DNA from: an uncultured Bilophila sp.
GTDB taxonomy: Bacteria; Desulfobacterota; Desulfovibrionia; Desulfovibrionales; Desulfovibrionaceae
Assembly: GCA_959604115.1 (NCBI GenBank)
Contig: CAUHBW010000173.1
Location: 1 to 7,896 of the forward strand
Length of the DNA stretch: 7,896 nucleotides
Reading direction: 5' to 3'
Below the pieces are notes generated by a model. That model was not told where the DNA came from. It saw only the letters and a list, made by a program, of their open reading frames with translations, and did not search any database. Positions 1-4,861 of the stretch are shown here, piece by piece. Within the stretch, counting starts at the first letter, position 1. Every line of letters begins with the position of its first letter. Made by a program: the position numbers and the translations under genes.

Positions 1-287
1 TGAATTTCAGGAGAATCATGGATTCCCCGCCTTCCGATCCCCGTCTCACCTCCGTTCCCTTTTTCTCTTTATCCATAGAGTATTCTTGCTGATTCATAAC
101 AAGACGCTTCGAGCTTCCGCACGCCGCCGCATTCCAAAAAACTGGACGCATCCAAAAAGGGAGACGGTCCCGTCCTCGCCTCTTTTCTTCCCTAAAAAAG
201 AACATCCCGCCCGCGCCTCTCGCCCACGGGGAAATTCTCTGAACAGGGATTCGATAGGGACGAACGTCTTTGAAAGAGGAGGGATGG
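1..287. other. Gene-less flank downstream of the biotin operon
   Basis: I see no supportable gene here. A 24-codon frame on the plus strand (ATG at 18, TGA at 90-92) has AGGAG at 9-13, only 4 nt before the ATG. Its product (MDSPPSDPRL...) resembles nothing I know, so I do not call it. On the minus strand a weak hairpin at about 161-177 (GACG/CGTC core) is followed by CCC and five T's (complement of 154-158), which could be a back-up terminator for the biotin operon. The stretch is less GC-rich than the flanking genes, as expected for intergenic DNA. Confidence 0.5.
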
Positions 288-329
288 GGGGGAAGGGGAA
301 ACTTTCTGGATAAGGTTTCCCCTTCCCCC
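288..329 (-). terminator. Perfect 15-bp inverted repeat after bioDA, probable terminator
   Basis: Arms 288-302 and 315-329 are perfect reverse complements (GGGGGAAGGGGAAAC / GTTTCCCCTTCCCCC) around a 12-nt loop. The hairpin begins 17 nt past the bioDA stop codon on the minus strand. No clean T-run follows; the downstream minus-strand sequence is pyrimidine-rich (CCATCCCTCCTCTTTC). GAT/ATC just outside the arms can extend the stem with a small bulge. Position and stability suggest transcript termination or 3'-end protection; lack of a U-tract keeps confidence moderate. Confidence 0.6.
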
Positions 330-341
330 AATCTTCTCCCC
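325..341 (-). repeat. 3'-flank motif copy 1 (after bioDA stop)
   Basis: Read on the minus strand this is GGGGAGAAGATTGGGGG, starting 5 nt after the bioDA TAG stop. Nearly the same string, with one extra G, follows the kinase stop at 7821-7838. Its last five G's form the outer part of the hairpin arm at 315-329, so the motif appears to be the ascending side of a terminator-like element used more than once in this genome. Confidence 0.55.
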
Positions 342-346
342 AATTC

Positions 347-2635
347 CTACCGATACTCTTCCCGCACGGCGTCGACGATGGCGGAGGTGAGGAGCCGGAG
401 ATCGGCGGGATCGATGCAGTAGGGGGGCATGAGGTAGACGTTGCGGTTGAAGGGGCGCACCCAGACGCCGCGCGAGACGAAAAAGTCCTGCAGGCGCGCC
501 ATGTTCACGGGCCTGTCCACCTCCACGACGCCGATGGCCCCGAGCACCCGGACGTCGCGCACGCCCCGGAACTCCCGGCACGGCGCGAGCCCTTCGGCAA
601 GCCCGCGGCGGACGCCTTCCACGCGATCCGCCCACGGCGAGGCGTTCAGCACGTCGAGGCTCGCGCAGGCCACGGCGCAGGCCAGCGGATTGCCCATGAA
701 GGTCGGCCCGTGCATGAAGACGCCCCCGCCCTGTTCGGGGCCGGCCTCCTCGATGCCGCGCGCCACCTTTTCACTGGCGGCCGTCGCCGCCATCGTCATC
801 GTTCCGCCGGTGAGCGCCTTGCCGAGACAGAGGATGTCCGGTTCGAGGCCCGCCCACTCGGAGGCGAACATCTTGCCGGTACGCCCGAATCCGGTGGCGA
901 TTTCATCAACGATCAACAAGACTTCGTGCTCGTCGCACAGCTTCCGCAACCCGCTCAGATAGCCGGGATGGTAGAACCACATCCCGCCCGCGCCCTGCAC
1001 CACGGGTTCGAGGATCACCGCCGCGAGCGCGGGGGCGTGGCGTTCCAGCGCCTCGCGCATGGGCCGGAGGCTCTCGGGATCGAACGGCGCGTCGAAACGG
1101 CAGCTCGGACGCTCCGTGAAGACGTGCTTGGGCAGGACGCCGGAGAACAGCGTGTGCATGCCGTTCACCGGATCGCAGACGGACATGGCCCCCTGCGTAT
1201 CGCCGTGGTAGCCGCCCCTCGGGGTGAGGAAACGGGTCTTGGCGGGGCGGCCCTTCGAGGCCCAGTACTGGATCGCCATCTTGAGCGCGACCTCCACGGA
1301 CACGGAGCCGGAGTCCGCGTAGAAGATGCGCCGCAGATTGCCGGGCAGCAGGGGCAGCAGACGCCGGGCCAGCTCGACCGCCGGTTCGTGGGTCAGCCCC
1401 CCGAACATAACGTGCGCCATCTTCGCGGACTGCCGCCGCAGGGCGTCCATGAGCACCGGATGCCCGTAGCCGTGGATCGCGCACCACCACGAGGCCATCC
1501 CGTCCACCAGCTCTCGGCCGTCGCGCAGGCGTATCCGCACACCCGACGCGCTCACCGCCTCGCGCACCGGAAGCGGGTTCAGCGCGGAGGTGTAGGGATG
1601 CCACAGGTGTTCCCGGTCGAAGGCGAGAAGGGCGTCCGCGCGGGAGGAGCCCGTTCCGGGGGCCGCTTCCGCAGGCTGTTCCGCATCGTCCGGGGCGGCG
1701 AAAGGCTGTCCGCCTTCCGGCCTCCGCATCCCTTCGGGGCTTTCGGGCCCGGAGACGGAGGCGTTTTCTCCATCGACGCTCTCCCCGGACGCGGCGAGGC
1801 TTCCGAAGAGCGGGCGCAGGGCGTCCAGCGCGGGGGCGAGACAGGCGGCGGCGCGGGGCCATGCGGATTCGGGATCGTCTTCGATGCCGGGCAGGTAGGG
1901 GATTTCCGCGAGCAGGGGCACGCCGCGTTCCCGGCCCATGCGGGCGAGGGTTTCGCCGTTGTCGCGGAGCAGGCGGCGTTCGTTGCCGACGTCGGGATCG
2001 GGGCCGGAGCCGGGATCGCACTGTGTTTCGGGCAGGACGCGGTTCAGGACCATGCCCGCGACGCGCAGGCCGTGCGATTGCAGCGCGTCGAGCGAGAGCA
2101 GGGCGTGGTTGATGCACCCGAGCTTGTTGCCGACCACGAGCAGCACGGGAAAATCCAGCGCGGCCATGAAGTCGAGCATGGTTTCGCGGTCGTTCAGGGG
2201 CACGTAGACGCCGCCCGCGCCCTCCACGAGCAGGAAGGCGTCCTGCGGCGCGGTCCGCCTGAGCTTCCCGAGCAGGCCCCCCGCCGTCAGCGGACGCCCC
2301 GCCATCTTCGCGGCAAGGTGCGGCGAACACGCGGGCTCGTACGTTTCCAGCACGATGCCTCCGCCGCCCGCCGCCTCGTAACAGGCCACGTCGGGCGCAA
2401 GAAGGGGAGCGGAGGCCGAAGCCGCCCGCGTCCCGCCGCCTTCCCGATCCCCCGGCGCAAAAGCCCCCTCCTCCCGCATTTTTCCTTCATCTTGTTCTCC
2501 CGCCCCGCACCCGGTCTGCACGGGCTTGACGGCGAGGCTGCGGACGCCGCCGGAGAGGAGGGCGCGCAGGAGCGCGGCGGTGACGGTGGTCTTCCCGGCG
2601 TCGGTGTCGGTCCCGGTGATGAAAAGGCCGTTCAT
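347..2635 (-). CDS. bioDA: Fused dethiobiotin synthetase / DAPA aminotransferase (BioD-BioA)
   Basis: This bifunctional 762-residue cytosolic enzyme should carry out two consecutive biotin steps: KAPA to DAPA (BioA, PLP and SAM dependent) and DAPA to dethiobiotin (BioD, ATP and CO2). Residues 1-278 are BioD: P-loop GTDTDAGKTT (8-17), K37 and T41 in VKPVQTG, VEGAGG (137-142), and NKLGCINHA (170-178). Residues about 334-762 are BioA, close to E. coli along its length: HPYTS (346-350), SWWCAIHGYGHP (382-393), ADSGSVSVEVA (440-450), GYHGDT (475-480, Tyr476), DEIATGFGRTG (577-587), LGKALTGG with PLP lysine K606, HGPTFMGNP (642-650). Residues 279-333 are a Glu/Gly/Pro/Ala-rich linker. BioD carries a hydrophilic insert (about 43-78) absent from E. 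coli BioD. The start at 2635 is chosen because it gives the canonical BioD N-terminus, has GGGAGG upstream and overlaps the bioB stop as ATGA; the frame stays open upstream inside bioB. The frame is intact, so this looks like a real fusion. Confidence 0.95.
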   Translation of the reverse strand: MNGLFITGTDTDAGKTTVTAALLRALLSGGVRSLAVKPVQTGCGAGEQDEGKMREEGAFAPGDREGGGTRAASASAPLLAPDVACYEAAGGGGIVLETYEPACSPHLAAKMAGRPLTAGGLLGKLRRTAPQDAFLLVEGAGGVYVPLNDRETMLDFMAALDFPVLLVVGNKLGCINHALLSLDALQSHGLRVAGMVLNRVLPETQCDPGSGPDPDVGNERRLLRDNGETLARMGRERGVPLLAEIPYLPGIEDDPESAWPRAAACLAPALDALRPLFGSLAASGESVDGENASVSGPESPEGMRRPEGGQPFAAPDDAEQPAEAAPGTGSSRADALLAFDREHLWHPYTSALNPLPVREAVSASGVRIRLRDGRELVDGMASWWCAIHGYGHPVLMDALRRQSAKMAHVMFGGLTHEPAVELARRLLPLLPGNLRRIFYADSGSVSVEVALKMAIQYWASKGRPAKTRFLTPRGGYHGDTQGAMSVCDPVNGMHTLFSGVLPKHVFTERPSCRFDAPFDPESLRPMREALERHAPALAAVILEPVVQGAGGMWFYHPGYLSGLRKLCDEHEVLLIVDEIATGFGRTGKMFASEWAGLEPDILCLGKALTGGTMTMAATAASEKVARGIEEAGPEQGGGVFMHGPTFMGNPLACAVACASLDVLNASPWADRVEGVRRGLAEGLAPCREFRGVRDVRVLGAIGVVEVDRPVNMARLQDFFVSRGVWVRPFNRNVYLMPPYCIDPADLRLLTSAIVDAVREEYR

Positions 2636-3615
2636 TGCGCCTCCCGAAGCCCGAGGGCCGCGAGCATTTCCGCGTCGTCGCAGAAGGCGCACCCCTTGGT
2701 GGTCAGATAGTTTCCCGTCATGATCCCGTTGGCCCCGGCGGCGAAGACCCACGACTGCCAGTTCCCGAAGGTTCTGGCCCGGCCCCCGCAGATGAGCACG
2801 TCGCGGGCGGGGTGCAGCAGCCGCATCAGGGCCACCGTCCGCAGGGCCTCGGCGGGCGGCAGGAGCGGCGAATCCCCCAGCGGCGTGCCGGGAATCGGGT
2901 TCAGGAAGTTGAGCGGCAGGGAATCCACCCCGAGTTCTTCAAGGGTCCGGGCCAGCTCGATGCGCTGCTCCCATGTCTCCCCAAGCCCGAAAATTCCGCA
3001 GCTGCATACCCGGAACCCGGCGGCTTTGGCGACGCGCACGGTTTCGAGATCCTGTTCGTAGTCGTGCGTGGTGCAGATGGCGGGGAAGTGGCTGGCCGAG
3101 GTTTCCAGATTGTGGTGGTAGGACGTGAACCCCGCCTCGCGCAGCCGCACGGCCCGTTCCGGCGTCAGCAGGCCGAGCGAGGCGCACAGGCTGATCGGCA
3201 CCTCGCGGCGGATGCGCGCCGCCGCCTCGCACAGCTCGTCGAGGTCGCGTCCGCTCAGGGCCGTGCCGCTGGTCACGATGCCGAAACGGTCCACGTTCGC
3301 CTCCGCCAGCTCTTCGGCCCGGCGGAGCAGCGTTTCGGCGTCGTGCAGCGGATAGGCCGGCGCGTCCGTCCGGTAGTGCGCGGACTGGGCGCAGAAGGCG
3401 CAGTTTTCGGGACAGCGGCCGGACTTCGCGTTGATGATCCCGCAGGTGAACGTGGCGTCGGGCTTGCGGGCCGCGCGGGCCAGACCGGCTACGGACAGGA
3501 TGTCCAGCGTGGCGGACGCGGGGAGATGGGCCAGACGCAACGCCTCGGAGGGCGACAGAAGCGGCTCGACGCCGGAGGCGATGCGTCCGGCGATGTCGAC
3601 AAGCAGGGAATCCAT
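2632..3615 (-). CDS. bioB: Biotin synthase, radical SAM enzyme with atypical auxiliary-cluster cysteines
   Basis: BioB inserts sulfur into dethiobiotin to give biotin, the last pathway step. The 327-residue product matches BioB throughout: radical-SAM motif C68-PEN-C72-AF-C75, YHHNLETS (166-173), VCSCGIFGLGET (203-214), SLPLNFLNPIPGTPL (232-246), GNYLTT (301-306). Of the E. coli [2Fe-2S] ligands, Cys128 matches C144, Cys188 matches C204 and Arg260 matches R279, but the Cys97 position is glycine (RFGIVTSG, G112; GGC at 3280-3282). Extra cysteines are C206, C276 and a C-terminal CAFC pair (C309, C312) where E. coli has none. The start at 3615 gives the usual BioB N-terminus with AAGGA 10 nt upstream; the frame stays open to 3801, but that extension (Arg/Pro-rich) is unlike BioB. 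bioB is first in the operon and overlaps bioDA by 4 nt. Function is near certain; the cluster type is inferred. Confidence 0.97.
   Translation of the reverse strand: MDSLLVDIAGRIASGVEPLLSPSEALRLAHLPASATLDILSVAGLARAARKPDATFTCGIINAKSGRCPENCAFCAQSAHYRTDAPAYPLHDAETLLRRAEELAEANVDRFGIVTSGTALSGRDLDELCEAAARIRREVPISLCASLGLLTPERAVRLREAGFTSYHHNLETSASHFPAICTTHDYEQDLETVRVAKAAGFRVCSCGIFGLGETWEQRIELARTLEELGVDSLPLNFLNPIPGTPLGDSPLLPPAEALRTVALMRLLHPARDVLICGGRARTFGNWQSWVFAAGANGIMTGNYLTTKGCAFCDDAEMLAALGLREAQ
2640..2645 (-). promoter_or_regulatory. Ribosome binding site of bioDA inside the bioB 3' end
   Basis: The minus strand reads GGGAGG here, 4 nt before the bioDA ATG and within the last codons of bioB. It selects the start at 2635 over upstream in-frame ATGs and, with the ATGA overlap, suggests that ribosomes ending bioB restart on bioDA. 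Confidence 0.7.
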
Positions 3616-3625
3616 GAAACAAACG

Positions 3626-3630
3626 TCCTT
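3626..3630 (-). promoter_or_regulatory. Ribosome binding site of bioB
   Basis: The minus strand reads AAGGA, 10 nt before the ATG at 3615. It supports this start over the in-frame upstream ATG at 3801. Confidence 0.6.
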
Positions 3631-4183
3631 GCAAAAAAGTGAAACGGGATGAGGTCGACGCGGGGAAACCAACTTGCGACGCCGGAACCTGCCTCTCGGG
3701 CCGGGTGAAGCCGCGCGGCGCGGGAAAACGGCGCGCACGCGAATCTCGGCGGAACCTTGCCGCGCCCGAAGGCGTCGTCGCGGGAGAGCTGGGGAACCCA
3801 ACGGCCTCCCATGCCCCGCGAGAAACGCGGGCGCGCACGCGGATTCCGGCGCGTCCTTCCGAGGCCGCCGCGCCGGCGGATTCGGTCGCCGCCGGGCATG
3901 CCGTCGGACGGCTTTCCCGCCGCCGGTCTTTTGCTCCGCCCTTCACCGGCTCGAAAAAGAACCCGGCACGGCGCGGGAACCGGCGGGCGCGTCCTCCGGG
4001 CGAACCTTGGCCCCCTTCCGTAAAATCCTTCCCTATGATCAGTCGGAGGAACCGGCGCGGACGCCGCAGGATGCCGGAACGCGGTCCCGGAAAAGCGGTC
4101 CCGGCCCGAGCGCGCGACGAAACAGGCTACGGCATTTCCCCGCGCTCCGCAACTTTCGTGAAACGGGGCGGTTACGGCGTTTG

Positions 4184-4201
4184 TGGTACCATTTTGTACC
4201 A
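4184..4201. promoter_or_regulatory. TGGTAC-N6-GTACCA palindrome, possible operator
   Basis: TGGTAC (4184-4189) and GTACCA (4196-4201) are perfect inverted arms around an AT-rich spacer CATTTT. The site sits in one of the few AT-rich patches of the gap, one base before the strong hairpin at 4203-4242. Its symmetry and size suit a dimeric repressor site. It is not a BirA operator by the usual consensus, and the spacing does not fit a sigma-54 -24/-12 element. The regulator is unknown. Confidence 0.3.
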
Positions 4202-4202
4202 A

Positions 4203-4242
4203 CGGTCCGCCGCCGGTACGGAATTGCACCGGCGGCGGACCG
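4203..4242. repeat. Perfect 15-bp inverted repeat
   Basis: Arms CGGTCCGCCGCCGGT (4203-4217) and ACCGGCGGCGGACCG (4228-4242) are exact reverse complements around a 10-nt loop (ACGGAATTGC). This is the longest perfect hairpin in the gap. No T-run follows on either strand, so it is not a standard intrinsic terminator; it may be part of a structured leader RNA or a palindromic repeat. Confidence 0.75.
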
Positions 4243-4528
4243 CGCACGGCGAAGGCCTCCCGGGAAAAACCGTGTTATTCCGCGGCCAAGCAAAATCGGA
4301 ATCCGCTGGCATGCGGATTGCTTCGCCAAAGGCGTTCAAGGGCGTTTCCCCGTGGCCTGACGAGGCCGGGCCGTTTTGCGGTAACGGCCGAAGGGACGCT
4401 CCGGATCGCGTAACCCGCCGATGACTCCTGTCGGCCTCTTCCCGGCGTCGGCCTTTCCTCATCCTTCGACGCCCCGGAGGAACGCGGCATCCCGAACGCG
4501 GAGGGACGGCATGCGTTGTCTCTCCTCC

Positions 4529-4570
4529 TTTCCGCCGGACGCGGGGCCCCCTTTCCGCGTCCGGTGGGAA
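4529..4570. repeat. 16-pair inverted repeat
   Basis: The inner arms CCGGACGCGG (4535-4544) and CCGCGTCCGG (4555-4564) are perfect, around a 10-nt loop. Six more outward pairs, two of them G-U, extend the stem to 4529 and 4570. Pairing that tolerates G-U on the plus strand hints at RNA structure upstream of the kinase gene. Confidence 0.65.
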
Positions 4571-4576
4571 ACACGG

Positions 4577-4606
4577 CCGGGTCCGGCCTTCTCCACCCGG
4601 ACCCGG
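4577..4606. repeat. Perfect 10-bp inverted repeat
   Basis: CCGGGTCCGG (4577-4586) and CCGGACCCGG (4597-4606) pair perfectly around a 10-nt loop (CCTTCTCCAC). It begins 6 nt after the previous hairpin and has the same loop length, so the two look like a tandem stem-loop pair. Confidence 0.65.
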
Positions 4607-4658
4607 AGAGCGGACGGGCGTTTCCGATCCGCTTTCGAAACACTCTCCCGGGACGGCT

Positions 4659-4697
4659 CCGCCGGAACGGTCGCGCGTGAGCGGTCCGTTCCGGCGG
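4659..4697. repeat. Perfect 12-bp inverted repeat
   Basis: CCGCCGGAACGG (4659-4670) and CCGTTCCGGCGG (4686-4697) pair perfectly around a 15-nt loop. It is the last strong hairpin before the kinase gene, about 60 bp upstream of the candidate promoter at 4757. Confidence 0.65.
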
Positions 4698-4756
4698 GCC
4701 TCTGCGTCCCGAAGGCGCGGGGCATCATAAAGACGGGGGAACGGGCGCGGAAAAGG

Positions 4757-4785
4757 TTGCGGGACGTAGCGCAAACGGCTAGACT
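4757..4785 (+). promoter_or_regulatory. Candidate promoter of the kinase gene
   Basis: TTGCGG (4757-4762) and TAGACT (4780-4785) are separated by 17 bp and resemble a sigma-70 -35/-10 pair (3/6 and 4/6 matches). Transcription would start near 4792, about 70 nt before the chosen ATG. The match is modest and stands mainly on spacing and position. Confidence 0.3.
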
Positions 4786-4861
4786 GGTTTCCCGATACGG
4801 CGAACCGTTTCCGGCATTTCCGTCTTCACGCGGCCTTTTTTCCGCAAACCCCACCACCCGC

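Larger units (their letters stand above)
3616..4861. other. Long gene-less divergent intergenic region rich in inverted repeats
   Basis: This 1,246-bp gap separates the starts of bioB (minus) and the kinase (plus). Several frames stay open on both strands, but their products are Arg/Pro/Gly/Ser-rich, match no family I know, and look like by-products of high GC. The region contains four inverted repeats with perfect arms of 10-15 bp, listed separately. Smaller ones are at 3873-3895 (CCGGCGG/CCGCCGG), 4300-4319 (AATCCGC/GCGGATT), 4369-4389 (GGCCGTT/AACGGCC) and 4444-4473 (GGCGTCG/CGACGCC). A 10-bp direct repeat GCGGTCCCGG lies at 4081-4090 and 4095-4104. I found no tRNA, no riboswitch consensus I recognise, no match to the usual BirA operator (TTGTAAACC-N15-GGTTTACAA type), and no convincing bioB promoter. 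Confidence 0.6.

Noticed and set aside
1640..1800. Separate internal start for BioA (for example ATG at 1729, residue Met303)
   Set aside because: The purine stretch GAAGGG abuts the ATG with no spacing, and the frame runs unbroken from BioD, so a single fusion protein is simpler.
710..2710. 666-codon open frame on the plus strand opposite bioDA
   Set aside because: It is antisense to a well-conserved gene. Its product is His/Arg/Gly-rich with no family resemblance, as expected from the GC-rich third positions of bioDA.
3616..3801. 62-codon in-frame N-terminal extension of BioB
   Set aside because: BioB proteins begin near the chosen start, AAGGA precedes ATG 3615, and the extension is Arg/Pro-rich with no similarity to the family.
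4181..4202. BirA biotin operator or sigma-54 promoter at the TGGTAC palindrome
   Set aside because: It lacks the TTGTAAACC/GGTTTACAA half-sites with a 14-16 bp spacer, and the TGG-to-TTG spacing is one base short of the -24/-12 consensus.
3639..4424. 261-codon plus-strand open frame and overlapping frames in the gap
   Set aside because: Composition is Arg/Pro/Gly/Ser-rich with no motif, several overlapping frames are equally open, and no ribosome site stands out.
4421..4861. 147-codon in-frame N-terminal extension of the kinase
   Set aside because: It is Arg/Pro/Ser-rich, has no domain or signal sequence, and spans several strong hairpins. The TM helix starts right after the ATG at 4862. 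Without a clear ribosome site at 4862 I cannot exclude it completely.
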